DNA of 22,629 nucleotides from Fimenecus sp963624605 (GCA_963624605.1 CAVFQD010000031.1:1-22629); one strand, 5' to 3'. Positions 7,134 to 15,375 are shown, counted from the first letter of the stretch. Notes: generated from the letters alone by a model not told the origin. Program-made: numbers and translations.

Positions 7134-7158
7134 GGACAGGGGCGAGCCCTGTCCCTAC
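7134..7158 (-). repeat. Variant type-B unit (GGACAGGG/CCCTGTCC)
   Basis: GGACAGGG (7134-7141) and CCCTGTCC (7147-7154) pair around GCGAG, followed by CTAC. It has the same outline as the type-B repeat, but compensatory base changes preserve the stem. Confidence 0.65.
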
Positions 7159-7195
7159 GATAATATTCTAATCCGTGCGAAGCACCCGCACCTCT

Positions 7196-7212
7196 TCACT
7201 GTTCACTATTCA
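7196..7212. repeat. CACTGTTCACTATTCAC string
   Basis: This short string is found here and, inverted and varied, at about 15980-16000 (GTAATAGTGAACAGTG). A diverged pair lies at 5-51. Each copy borders a hairpin-repeat island. Confidence 0.5.
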
Positions 7213-7280
7213 CTCTTACCTCGCCCAAAGGGCGCTGCCCCGCCCTACCGCATCGCCATTACCGACTTTTACGGATTTGC

Positions 7281-7305
7281 GGACAGCCGCAAGGGCTGTC
7301 CCTAC
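7281..7305 (-). repeat. Type-B repeat unit, inverted copy of island 2
   Basis: GGACAGCCGC...GGCTGTCCCTAC is the exact reverse complement of 6831-6855. With the copies at 6831 and 7080 it makes a 475-base island. Apart from the repeats listed here I see no gene between the rpsF promoter and the tspO terminator. Confidence 0.8.
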
Positions 7306-7316
7306 GAGCCGAACAT

Positions 7317-7344
7317 AAAAAATCAGGGCGAACTGTGTTCGCCC
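7317..7344 (-). terminator. Rho-independent terminator after tspO
   Basis: An 8-bp stem GGGCGAAC/GTTCGCCC (7326-7333 with 7337-7344) has a 3-base loop. On the minus strand it is followed by TGATTTTTT. It lies 27 bases past the tspO stop. Confidence 0.85.
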
Positions 7345-7370
7345 CGTAATTTGAAAGTTTATATATTCTT

Positions 7371-7838
7371 TCAATTCAGCGTAATCACCATACAGTTGAG
7401 CACGCCTGCGAAAACAAGCCACAGGATATACGGTATCTGCAAATAGCCCGCCGCAGGTCTTATGCTTTTGAAATTTACCGTCATCATTATGACAAGCACC
7501 AATAAAAGCAAAAGCCATATAAACGAAAATGTGAATGCGTGCAATCTGAAAAAGAACACGGGCCAAAGGAAATTTACCGCAAGCTGTGCAATATACAGCG
7601 CAAGCGACTTCTTCGTCATACCGCCCTTTGACTCATAAACAAGATATGCGGAAATGCCCATAAGCAGGTAGAGAATTGTCCAAACCACCGAAAACACCGC
7701 AGGTGCAGGCGTAATCGACGGCGTGTTTATCCCGTCAAAGCCTTTCATCGTTCCGCCGACAACCGAGCTCAATGCACCGACCGCCAATGTGCCGAGGGTC
7801 CAGAACAAAAGCGGTTTCCACTTAATTTTTACTGTCAT
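7371..7838 (-). CDS. TspO/MBR family membrane protein
   Basis: This is a 155-residue integral membrane protein of the TspO/peripheral benzodiazepine receptor family, which binds porphyrins and related ligands. Five hydrophobic segments are visible (about 8-28, 47-68, 78-98, 103-122 and 131-153), as the family requires. Family blocks are TPAPAVFSVVWTILYLLMGIS, QLAVNFLWPVFFF and YLQIPYILWLVFAGVLN. Length is normal. A GGGTGAGAG ribosome binding site precedes the ATG. It follows birA by 47 bases and may be cotranscribed with it; an 8-bp inverted repeat TTTCATAT/ATATGAAA lies between (7849-7869). Its role in anaerobic Clostridia is unclear, with tetrapyrrole handling and stress signalling among the proposals. 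Confidence 0.92.
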   Translation of the reverse strand: MTVKIKWKPLLFWTLGTLAVGALSSVVGGTMKGFDGINTPSITPAPAVFSVVWTILYLLMGISAYLVYESKGGMTKKSLALYIAQLAVNFLWPVFFFRLHAFTFSFIWLLLLLVLVIMMTVNFKSIRPAAGYLQIPYILWLVFAGVLNCMVITLN

Positions 7839-7885
7839 ACTCTCACCCTTTCATATGTAATATATGAAAAAGTGAAAAAATTATA

Positions 7886-8689
7886 CTATCTTATATGTAT
7901 GACCTCGCCCGAAGTGAGCGTTGACGTACCCTCGGCATTGCTTATTACAAGTCCGCCGTTTACGTCAATGTCAATTGCTCTTGCGTCAAATTCGCGGTCG
8001 GGCTTGATAACATGGACTAACTGTCCGACGGTTGCCGAATGAGCCTTGAGCCTGTTTATGATGTCCGTGTTGTCATATGAGTTAAGCGCATTGTTCCTGA
8101 TAACATACCTGTCGATATTATTGACAATGTCAACAAGAATTTCGTTGTGGTCAAGCTCCTCTGCGCCCGTGTATTCGTTGCCTATCGAGGTTGCGGTGTA
8201 TTCGAGCTCATCGGGGAAGTCAATCTTTTCAACATTTACGCCTATTCCGATAACAACATATCTCGGTCTGCCGTTTTCGTTGATTATCTCACAGAGAATA
8301 CCGCAAATTTTTTTGTCGTTCACAAGAATATCGTTCGGCCATTTTATTTTAGCCTCGATATTAAACATATTGTAAAGCGTATCCCTTACGGCAAGACCCG
8401 CAATGGAGGAAATGAGGTCGAAATTCTTTTCGTTGCCCGCGATTTCGTGAACAACAGAAAAATAAATTCCCGAGCCCTTGGGGGAATAAAAGCTTCTTCC
8501 CGTTCTGCCCTTGCCTGCCGTCTGATAATTTGCAACAACCAACAGTTCCTTATTTTTGCCCTCGTGGCACATCTGCTTTGCGATGTCGTTTGTCGAGGTG
8601 GTCTCGGGATAATATTTAAGAAATTTTTTCGCCTTGTACTGTTTAAGATGATAGACAAGGCCCTTTTCGTTCAAATCAAGATTTTTCAT
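7886..8689 (-). CDS. birA: Biotin-[acetyl-CoA carboxylase] ligase, catalytic-only form
   Basis: BirA activates biotin to biotinyl-AMP and attaches it to carboxylase carrier domains. The 267-residue protein has STNDIAKQM (32-40), the adenylate loop GRTGRSFYSPKGSGIYFS (61-78), KWPNDILV (116-123), a probable biotin-site lysine near 127 and GIGVNV. A C-terminal SH3-like domain spans about 218-267. No N-terminal winged-helix repressor domain is present, so this is a monofunctional ligase that should not repress biotin genes. The frame is open to 8782, but 8689 is chosen: AGAGGA precedes it, MKNLDLNEKG is a plausible N-terminus, and the longer form would run through the pheA-operon terminator and promoter region. 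Confidence 0.93.
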   Translation of the reverse strand: MKNLDLNEKGLVYHLKQYKAKKFLKYYPETTSTNDIAKQMCHEGKNKELLVVANYQTAGKGRTGRSFYSPKGSGIYFSVVHEIAGNEKNFDLISSIAGLAVRDTLYNMFNIEAKIKWPNDILVNDKKICGILCEIINENGRPRYVVIGIGVNVEKIDFPDELEYTATSIGNEYTGAEELDHNEILVDIVNNIDRYVIRNNALNSYDNTDIINRLKAHSATVGQLVHVIKPDREFDARAIDIDVNGGLVISNAEGTSTLTSGEVIHIR

Positions 8690-8735
8690 ATAATTCCTCT
8701 TTAATGTTTGATAGATATATTTTATACAAGATATA

Positions 8736-8763
8736 TTTTTACACAGTTTCGCCCCGAGGTCAA
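8736..8763 (-). promoter_or_regulatory. Weak candidate promoter for birA
   Basis: TTGACC (8758-8763) and TAAAAA (8736-8741) on the minus strand are separated by 16 bases, just downstream of the pheA-operon terminator. The -10 box is poor and surrounded by other AT-rich options. Confidence 0.35.
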
Positions 8764-8774
8764 GTAGAAAAGAA

Positions 8775-8802
8775 CAAAGCACCCGTTTTTTCGGGTGCTT
8801 TG
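8775..8802 (-). terminator. Main terminator of the aro-phe-tyr operon
   Basis: A perfect 11-bp stem (8775-8785 with 8792-8802) has an A6 loop on the minus strand, followed by TTCTTTTCT. It lies about 120 bases past pheA and just upstream of birA. Confidence 0.8.
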
Positions 8803-8837
8803 CTTTAGGGGAAGAAAAGGGATAAATGAAAAAGTGT

Positions 8838-8857
8838 ATCGGTTCTCTCTAACCGAT
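8838..8857 (-). terminator. First hairpin after pheA
   Basis: ATCGGTT/AACCGAT (8838-8844 with 8851-8857) with a 6-base loop is followed on the minus strand by ACACTTTTTC. It is a probable first, weaker terminator of the operon, in tandem with the 8775-8802 stem. Confidence 0.55.
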
Positions 8858-8924
8858 GATTAAAGTATAACGGGAAATTGTTTCCGTACAATATACTTTT
8901 ATTGAACAATCTGTAAACAAACGC

Positions 8925-10070
8925 TTATACCGTTTCCGAATAGCTGCCGAGGTATGTGAACTTCTCGGTTGTGCTTTCAAGCTCGTTTATCATCTGGATA
9001 AACCTGTCGGAATACACGCTCGACTCAATGTCGAAATAGAACATAAACTCAAAATCTCTGTCTGTAAGCGGACGGCTTTCGAGCTTTATGATGTTGATGT
9101 CAAGAGCATAGAACATTGAAAGCATTGAATAAAGCGAGCCCGGCTTATGCGCAAGCGTGAGCATAAGGCTTGTTTTGTCCGCACCCGGATAAACCTCAAG
9201 ATTTTTTGAAATGCAGATAAACCTTGTGTAATTGTTTGCCCTGTCCTGAATTGACTCGCATACGGTTTCAAGGTCATAAAGCATAGAACAATCGTTTGAA
9301 GAAATAGCCGCAACATCGTTTCTGCCGCTTTCGGCAACATTTTTCGCCGCAACCGCCGTGTTCTCGCAAATTGTAACCTTTACATTGTGAAGTGAATTGA
9401 GAAAATCGCTGCACTGGCTTATAGCCTGCTCATGCGAATAAATTTCCTTTATGTCCTCAAGCTTCGTGCCCTTGTTTGCAAGAAGCGAATGGTTAACCTT
9501 TAATCTTATCGATTTAACAATATAGAACTTGTTCTTGTTCATAAGGTCGTAAACATGGTTTACCGAGCCTGCGGTGCTGTTTTCAATCGGCAAAATGCCG
9601 TACTTGCAAAGTCCCTGTGCGACCGCCGCAAAAACGCCGTCCCAGCTGTCAAAGAACATAATGTTGGGGTTTCTGAAAAGCTTTTCGCACGCAAGGGTCG
9701 AATAAGCGCCCTCAACACCCTGACACGCAACGATAGCCGACTCGGGGAACGACTTTTTGTCGCTCTCGTCAAGAGCCGCTTCAATTTTCTTTATAAGCTC
9801 CGACTTGTTGCCGAGGCACTTGTGCTGATATGTTCTTGAAAGCTCCAATATCTGCGAGTAAAGGCGAAGCGAATAGTTTGCGAATTCCTCGCCGCTCATA
9901 TCCGCAATCTTGTTAAGCAGCTCTCTCTCCCTCGTCTTGTCGAGGACGGGAAGCTTGTTCTCCTTTTTATATTTTGCAACCTCGGCTGCAATTTCCATTC
10001 TGTCCTTGAAAAGCTCAACCATTTGGCTGTCAATCTCATCAATTCTGCCTCTCAGCTGCTCCAATTCCAT
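8925..10070 (-). CDS. pheA: Bifunctional chorismate mutase/prephenate dehydratase (P-protein)
   Basis: This enzyme converts chorismate to prephenate and then to phenylpyruvate, the committed route to phenylalanine. The 381-residue protein has an AroQ-type chorismate mutase helix bundle over 1-85. A prephenate dehydratase domain covers about 112-290, with PIENSTAGSV (161-170) and the essential TRF motif (282-284). A C-terminal ACT domain covers about 300-375, with GSLY (311-314, usually GALV) and ESRP (331-334), the Phe-binding elements. Phe feedback inhibition is therefore expected. GGAGG precedes the ATG, 37 bases after aroC. It is the last gene of the operon, so expression also depends on the aroF leader attenuator. 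Confidence 0.96.
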   Translation of the reverse strand: MELEQLRGRIDEIDSQMVELFKDRMEIAAEVAKYKKENKLPVLDKTRERELLNKIADMSGEEFANYSLRLYSQILELSRTYQHKCLGNKSELIKKIEAALDESDKKSFPESAIVACQGVEGAYSTLACEKLFRNPNIMFFDSWDGVFAAVAQGLCKYGILPIENSTAGSVNHVYDLMNKNKFYIVKSIRLKVNHSLLANKGTKLEDIKEIYSHEQAISQCSDFLNSLHNVKVTICENTAVAAKNVAESGRNDVAAISSNDCSMLYDLETVCESIQDRANNYTRFICISKNLEVYPGADKTSLMLTLAHKPGSLYSMLSMFYALDINIIKLESRPLTDRDFEFMFYFDIESSVYSDRFIQMINELESTTEKFTYLGSYSETV

Positions 10071-10107
10071 AATATACCTCCGTAATTTTATTTAATAATG
10101 TTTCTTT

Positions 10108-11172
10108 TTATAACAACAGGTCAAGCACCGTTATCGCCGCAACCGCCTCAACTGCGGGGACGGCTCTCGGAACGATACACGGGTCGTGCCTGCCTTTGAT
10201 TTTAAGTTCTTCCTGCTTTTTGGTCTGAAGATTTACGCTTTCCTGCGAAACGGCTATAGACGGCGTGGGCTTTACCGCCGCACGGAAAACTATCGGCATA
10301 CCCGAGGTTATTCCGCCCAAAATTCCGCCGTGGTCGTTCTTTTCGGTAATGATTTTGCCGTCGGAAACGGTAAAGTTGTCATTGTTTTCACTGCCGTATT
10401 TAAGCGTGCCCGAAAAGCCGCTTCCGAACTCAATTCCCTTTATTGCGGGAATTGCAAAAATATTTCTTGCGATTATATTTTCTATTCCGTCAAACATCGG
10501 TTCGCCTATTCCTGCCGGCATACCCGTTATCGCACATTCGATTATTCCGCCGACAGAGTCTCCGTTTTCCCTTGCAACATCAATAATCGCTCTCATTCTC
10601 TCTCCTGCCTCAGGGTCAAGAACGGGAAAAAACGGGTCAAGCTCGTCCTTTTGGATATTACAGCCGTCAAACCGCTCGTCGTAAGCGTCCTTTACCGAAT
10701 ATATATGAGCCTTGACCTCAACGCCCTTTTCACGGAGCATCTGCATACATAATGCGCCCGCATAGCACAGCGGAGCGGTAAGTCTGCCGGAAAACTGTCC
10801 GCCGCCCGCAATATCGTTGTGACCCGAAAACTTAACATATGCCGCATAGTCCGAATGAGACGGACGGGGCAAGGCTTTAAGGCTGTCATAGTCCTGCGAA
10901 CGGGTGTTGGTGTTGTCAATTTTGATTGCAAGCGGAGCGCCGCATGTTACGGAGTTTACAAGTCCCGACATAACCTGCGGAATATCGCTTTCCTTTCGCG
11001 GAGTGGCAAACGAATTATGTCCCGGAGCACGCCTTGACATAAATTTCATAACCTCGTCGGAATTTATCTCAAAGCCTGCCGGCAAGCCGTCAATAACCGC
11101 GCCTATGGACTGCGAGTGCGACTGTCCGAACACGCTGACGCTAATTTTGTTACCCCTGAGGATTGATGACAT
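10108..11172 (-). CDS. aroC: Chorismate synthase
   Basis: AroC makes chorismate from EPSP using reduced FMN. The 354-residue protein has FGQSHSQSIGAVIDGLPAG (15-33; the common GESHG box reads GQSHS, with His19 kept), RRAPGHNSFATPRKESD (47-63), RPSHSDY with His106, and the C-terminal signature GRHDPCIVPRAVPAVEA. The start at 11172 is preferred over an in-frame ATG at 11205 because GGGAGG (11181-11186) sits just before it and the protein begins as the family does. It overlaps the end of aroA by 23 bases, so its ribosome binding site lies inside aroA and translational coupling is likely. Confidence 0.95.
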   Translation of the reverse strand: MSSILRGNKISVSVFGQSHSQSIGAVIDGLPAGFEINSDEVMKFMSRRAPGHNSFATPRKESDIPQVMSGLVNSVTCGAPLAIKIDNTNTRSQDYDSLKALPRPSHSDYAAYVKFSGHNDIAGGGQFSGRLTAPLCYAGALCMQMLREKGVEVKAHIYSVKDAYDERFDGCNIQKDELDPFFPVLDPEAGERMRAIIDVARENGDSVGGIIECAITGMPAGIGEPMFDGIENIIARNIFAIPAIKGIEFGSGFSGTLKYGSENNDNFTVSDGKIITEKNDHGGILGGITSGMPIVFRAAVKPTPSIAVSQESVNLQTKKQEELKIKGRHDPCIVPRAVPAVEAVAAITVLDLLL

Positions 11173-12424
11173 CTGCTTTTCCTCCCAGCATTTTATAATC
11201 TTCAAAGAAATTCGGATAGGATTTGCTTACCGCCTGAGCCTCTCTTACGGTTATTTCTCCCGATGAGCCGAGAGCCGCCACCGCCGCCGACATAACCATT
11301 CTGTGGTCGGAATAAGACGAAACCTCGCCGCCGGAAATTTTTTCATCGCACCATACGACAAGTCCGTCGTCCGTCTGTGCGTTGACATTGCCGAGCCTTG
11401 TAAGGCTTTCGCATATTGCCTGAAGCCTGTCGCTCTCTTTGAGTCTCAAACGCTCCGCATTTGTAACGACCGTAATGCCGCTTTTGGCATTTGCCGCCGT
11501 TACGGAGAGCACGGGAACCAAATCGGGAATGTCAGAAGCGTCAATCTGCACGCCGTGAAGCTCGGCACTTTTAACTCTGACGCCGTCGCCGTCCGCCTTG
11601 ACATCGGCACCCATCCGGTTTAATATGTCAACTATCTTTTTGTCGCCCTGAAGCGAATTAAAATCAAGCCCCGTCACGGTAACGTCGCCGTTTATAGCTC
11701 CCGCACACAGGAAAAATGCGGCGTTCGACCAGTCGCCCTCGACAAAAATTTCTTCGGGCGAAATATATTTCTGCGAGCCCTTTATGTAATATGTATCGTC
11801 CTTTTCGGTAACCGTAATGCCGAATTTTGAGAGCGTGTTTACCGTCATATTTATGTAAGAGCGTGATTCGACGGGCGGCAAAAGCCTGATTGAGCTGTCG
11901 CCGTCGAGCAACGGCAGAGCAAACAAAAGACCCGTTACAAACTGCGAGCTGACATTGCCCTTGAGAGTGTATTCTCCGCTTTGAAGTCCGCCCGAAATTT
12001 CAATTGGAAACTGCCACGGCGGAGTAAATGTAACGCCCTTTTTCTCCATCTCGTTTCGCAACGGAACAATGGGTCTTGACGGCAATCTGCCCGAGCCCGT
12101 AATCACGGCGTCTTTTCCGAGTGCCGCCGCAACAGGCAATAAAAACCTGAGCGTTGAGCCGCTCTCACGACAGTCAAGCGTAGCCTTTTTTTCCGAATTT
12201 TCAACGGGTATAACGGTAATCACATCACCGTCTCTTGTGATTTTTGCGCCGAGAGCTTCGAGGCAGCCGACCGTTGCCTTTATGTCCTCGGAATCGGAAT
12301 TGCAGTGAATTACCGTTTTTTTATCCGAAAGCGCCGCCGCTATGAGTATTCTGTGGGCGTCGGACTTGGACGAAATCGCCTTAACCGTTCCCTCAAGCCT
12401 TGACCGCGTGATTTTTACATCCAT
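11150..12424 (-). CDS. aroA: 3-phosphoshikimate 1-carboxyvinyltransferase (EPSP synthase)
   Basis: AroA joins shikimate-3-phosphate and phosphoenolpyruvate. The 424-residue length is normal. Conserved blocks include SKSDAHR (19-25, the KS/R substrate motif), GRLPSRPI, SSQFVTGLL, GDWSNAAFFL, ERLRLKESDR and SYSDHRMVM. The phosphoenolpyruvate/glyphosate loop reads CRESGSTLRF (85-94) instead of the GNAGTAMRP or GNSGTT-type loops of the best studied enzymes. That is a real difference but appears compatible with function. Its ATG directly follows the aroB TGA stop with no gap, and the ribosome binding site (AAAGGA) lies inside aroB, so coupling is expected. Confidence 0.95.
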   Translation of the reverse strand: MDVKITRSRLEGTVKAISSKSDAHRILIAAALSDKKTVIHCNSDSEDIKATVGCLEALGAKITRDGDVITVIPVENSEKKATLDCRESGSTLRFLLPVAAALGKDAVITGSGRLPSRPIVPLRNEMEKKGVTFTPPWQFPIEISGGLQSGEYTLKGNVSSQFVTGLLFALPLLDGDSSIRLLPPVESRSYINMTVNTLSKFGITVTEKDDTYYIKGSQKYISPEEIFVEGDWSNAAFFLCAGAINGDVTVTGLDFNSLQGDKKIVDILNRMGADVKADGDGVRVKSAELHGVQIDASDIPDLVPVLSVTAANAKSGITVVTNAERLRLKESDRLQAICESLTRLGNVNAQTDDGLVVWCDEKISGGEVSSYSDHRMVMSAAVAALGSSGEITVREAQAVSKSYPNFFEDYKMLGGKADVINPQG

Positions 12425-13480
12425 TCAGTTCAATCCTTTTTCGATTATATCTTTAAGTGAATTTATCTGCGTTTTGTAAAGCTCGCATTTGCCGAATTCG
12501 GACGGTATTACAAGCGTTATATCGTCTCCGCTTCGTTTCTTATCGGAAAGAGTGACACGGAACAGCTCGTCCGCAGAAAAATCGGTCGATACGGGGAGAT
12601 TGTATTTTTTGAGAAGCGACACCATAAATTCGGTAATATCAACCTTTGTAATACCCGATTTATACGCCCCTCTCGACATCAGCACCATACCTATCGCAAC
12701 CGCACTGCCGTGAGGTACCGCAAAATCGCTGCACTTCTCAATCGCATGACCGATTGTGTGACCGAAATTGAGAAGCCCTCTCACTCCCCTGTCGGTTTCA
12801 TCGACATTGACCACATCGCGCTTAAAGGTAACGCATTTTTCAATTATATATTCAAGGTTATCCCTTGCGTTGTTTTCGTTTAAGAAATTGAGAAAATCGC
12901 CGTCAAACAGAGCGCCGTATTTTATTGTTTCAGCCATACCGTCGGCAAAAATTTCATCGCTCAGGGTTGAAAGCGTCGAATAGTCGCAAATCACAAGCTT
13001 CGGCTGATAAAAAGCTCCGGCAAGATTTTTGCCTGCCTTTAAGTCGATTGCCGTTTTGCCGCCGACGGACGAGTCGACGCAGGCGAGAAGCGTGGTGGGA
13101 ATCTGAACGAACGAAATTCCGCGAAGATATGTTGCCGCGCAAAAGCCTGCAATATCCCCGACCACTCCGCCGCCGAGAGCCACAATGCAGTCGCTCCTCG
13201 TGAGCCTGTTTTCAGCCATAAATTCAAGCATATCGGAATATGTGTTGATGTTTTTTGACTTTTCGCCGTTCGGGAACACAAGCTTGACCGTTTCAAAGCC
13301 GTTTGCTTCAAGGGAGTTGCGAACCGTATCGGAATAAAGCGGGTCAACAACGCTGTCCGTAACGATTGCCGCCGTTTTTGCCGAGGTTACCTCTCTTATC
13401 ATTCTGCCGCTGTCTTTGAGCAAGCCGTCGCCGATAACAATATTATATTTACTTCCCGTTGATACCTCAACAGTTTTCAT
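12425..13480 (-). CDS. aroB: 3-dehydroquinate synthase
   Basis: AroB cyclises DAHP to 3-dehydroquinate with NAD and a divalent metal. The 351-residue protein has the NAD loop GGGVVGDIAGF (103-113), LLACVDSSVGGKT (131-143), MAETIKYG (182-189, metal ligand Glu184), NFGHTIGHAIE with His241, and PHGSAVAIGM with His257. The 16-residue spacing of the two histidines fits the family. It starts 17 bases after the tyrA stop with a modest GGTGAT site. It ends exactly where aroA begins. Confidence 0.96.
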   Translation of the reverse strand: MKTVEVSTGSKYNIVIGDGLLKDSGRMIREVTSAKTAAIVTDSVVDPLYSDTVRNSLEANGFETVKLVFPNGEKSKNINTYSDMLEFMAENRLTRSDCIVALGGGVVGDIAGFCAATYLRGISFVQIPTTLLACVDSSVGGKTAIDLKAGKNLAGAFYQPKLVICDYSTLSTLSDEIFADGMAETIKYGALFDGDFLNFLNENNARDNLEYIIEKCVTFKRDVVNVDETDRGVRGLLNFGHTIGHAIEKCSDFAVPHGSAVAIGMVLMSRGAYKSGITKVDITEFMVSLLKKYNLPVSTDFSADELFRVTLSDKKRSGDDITLVIPSEFGKCELYKTQINSLKDIIEKGLN

Positions 13481-13497
13481 AAAATCACCGTAGCCTT

Positions 13498-14343
13498 TCA
13501 GTCCTCGTATTCGCCGTCAATCTGTTCCTTGCAAATTCTGCCGTCACGCAAAAGCCTTTCAATCGTTCCCGCGTCATTCTCTTTAAGAGCCTTTGAATAC
13601 TGCTTGAGATTTTCGATTATTGTATCGATCTCAAAAGCAAGATTTTCCCTGTTTTCAAGGAACAGCTCCGTCCACATAACCTCGTTGAGCTTTGCGACCC
13701 TTGTCAAATCCCTGTAGCTTCCCGCCGAAAAGCCCTTGTGAAGCTTTGCGCTCGGGCTCTTAACATAGGCGTTTGACACAACATGTGCGAGCTGTGAGGT
13801 AAATGCGATTATCCTGTCGTGCTCCTCGGGAGTGGTGTTCTGTATGTTTGTAAAGCCGATTTTCGAAAACAGCTTTCTTACGGTGTCAAGCTCGTTTATT
13901 CCCGTATCGGGAGACGGAACAAGAAGCATTGAGGCATTTGAGAACATTGTAACCTTTGAATGCTCAAAGCCCGAAAGATGAAGTCCCGCCATCGGGTGAG
14001 CACCGACAAAGGTAAAGCCATTTTCCTTTGCGACGCGGTACATATCCTCGCACACATAAGTCTTGACGCCGCAGGTGTCAAGCACTATTGCGCCCTTTTT
14101 GAACCTCTTTGCGTTTTCGGTAATGTACTTCTTTGTCGCCTCGGGATAAAGACCCGTGATTATTATATCACATTCGGGAATTTTTTGCTCGGTCATTTCA
14201 TCGTCTATCGCTCCGAGAAGCTTTGCTTTGAGAACAACATTACCGTCAATGTCATAGCCGATAACCGTGTTGTCCGTATTGTATTTTATCGCCTTGGCGA
14301 GCGAGCCGCCGATAAGGCCTAAGCCTACTACTCCGACTGTCAT
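13498..14343 (-). CDS. tyrA: Prephenate dehydrogenase
   Basis: TyrA oxidatively decarboxylates prephenate to 4-hydroxyphenylpyruvate for tyrosine. The 281-residue protein has the Rossmann motif GLGLIGGS (7-14), with Asp31 after the second strand suggesting NAD preference. GAHPMAG carries the catalytic His116, and TSQLAHVV has His187. There is no C-terminal ACT domain and no fused chorismate mutase, so chorismate mutase activity must come from PheA. The AGAGGT ribosome binding site overlaps the aroF stop codon, 4 bases upstream. Confidence 0.94.
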   Translation of the reverse strand: MTVGVVGLGLIGGSLAKAIKYNTDNTVIGYDIDGNVVLKAKLLGAIDDEMTEQKIPECDIIITGLYPEATKKYITENAKRFKKGAIVLDTCGVKTYVCEDMYRVAKENGFTFVGAHPMAGLHLSGFEHSKVTMFSNASMLLVPSPDTGINELDTVRKLFSKIGFTNIQNTTPEEHDRIIAFTSQLAHVVSNAYVKSPSAKLHKGFSAGSYRDLTRVAKLNEVMWTELFLENRENLAFEIDTIIENLKQYSKALKENDAGTIERLLRDGRICKEQIDGEYED

Positions 14344-14347
14344 TTTA

Positions 14348-15358
14348 TCAAACCTCTTTTAATGCGTTTCTGATTTTGTTTACGCCTCTGCAAACCTCAT
14401 CAAACTGGTCTGGGGTCAGTGCCTGCGGACCGTCGCAAAGAGCCTTTGCAGGGTTGTTGTGAACCTCAATCATAAGTCCGTCCGCACCGCAGGCAGCCGC
14501 CGCATACGACATGGGCTTTACAAGTCTTGCAATACCCGAAGCGTGGCTCGGGTCGATAATTACGGGCAAGTGAGTCTTTTCTTTAAGAATCGGAACAGCC
14601 GAAAGGTCAAGAGTGTTTCTTGTAGCGGTTTCAAAGGTTCTGATACCTCTTTCGCAAAGGATTACCTTTGAGTTGCCGCCTGCCATAATGTACTCTGCGC
14701 TCATAAGAAGCTCCTGAATGGTGCCGGAAAGACCTCTCTTTAAGAAAATCGGCTTATCAAGCTTGCCGAGTTCTTTAAGAAGCTCAAAGTTCTGCATATT
14801 TCTTGCGCCGACCTGAATGATGTCAACATTTTCAAACAGGTCAATATGCGAAGCGTCCATAATTTCGGTAACGATCGGCATACCCGTCTCCTTCTTTGCC
14901 TCAAGAAGGAGCTCAAGTCCCTCTGCTCTCATACCTTGGAAAGCGTAGGGCGAGGTTCTCGGCTTGAATGCGCCGCCTCTTAAAATGTTCGCGCCCGACT
15001 TTTTGACAGCCTTTGCAATCTCGATTATCTGCTCTCTCGACTCAACCGAGCACGGGCCCGCCATAAACTGGAACGAACCGCCGCCGATTTTAATTCCGTT
15101 TCCGAGGTCGATTACCGTGTCGTCGGGATGGAATTTTCTGTTTGCCTGCTTGTACGGCTCCGAAACACGCCTTACACCCTCTACTATGTCAAGACCCTCG
15201 ATAAGGTCCGTATCTATCTTACTTGTGTCGCCGATAAGGCCCCATACCGTCTGGTACTCGCCCAAGGATTCGTGAATGTCAACCTCCTGGTTTTTAAGCC
15301 ATTGTCTGAGCACCTCTACCTTTTGTGACTCGGCGTCCTTTTTCAAGATTACGATCAT
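14348..15358 (-). CDS. aroF: 3-deoxy-D-arabino-heptulosonate 7-phosphate synthase with N-terminal regulatory domain
   Basis: DAHP synthase condenses phosphoenolpyruvate and erythrose-4-phosphate, the entry step of the shikimate pathway. The 336-residue protein is the type I-beta kind. A ferredoxin-like domain (about 1-75) precedes the TIM barrel. Metal ligands are visible as Cys103 in AGPCSVES, His272 in DPSHASG, Glu298 and Asp309. RGGAFKPRTSPYAFQG (127-142) and KRGL are substrate motifs. In Thermotoga-type enzymes the N-terminal domain binds Tyr or Phe for feedback control, so two layers of control are likely here, allosteric and by the upstream attenuator. AAGGA precedes the ATG, just after the terminator U-tract. 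Confidence 0.96.
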   Translation of the reverse strand: MIVILKKDAESQKVEVLRQWLKNQEVDIHESLGEYQTVWGLIGDTSKIDTDLIEGLDIVEGVRRVSEPYKQANRKFHPDDTVIDLGNGIKIGGGSFQFMAGPCSVESREQIIEIAKAVKKSGANILRGGAFKPRTSPYAFQGMRAEGLELLLEAKKETGMPIVTEIMDASHIDLFENVDIIQVGARNMQNFELLKELGKLDKPIFLKRGLSGTIQELLMSAEYIMAGGNSKVILCERGIRTFETATRNTLDLSAVPILKEKTHLPVIIDPSHASGIARLVKPMSYAAAACGADGLMIEVHNNPAKALCDGPQALTPDQFDEVCRGVNKIRNALKEV

Positions 15359-15375
15359 TTTATTTTCCTTCTTTC

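Noticed and set aside
6831..7305. CRISPR array
   Set aside because: The repeats are palindromic, irregularly spaced and in both orientations, with no uniform spacers and no cas genes.
7216..7566. Minus-strand open frame overlapping the 3' half of tspO
   Set aside because: Its C-terminal part is translated repeat and terminator sequence, and its N-terminal part is another frame of tspO, so it is a shadow.
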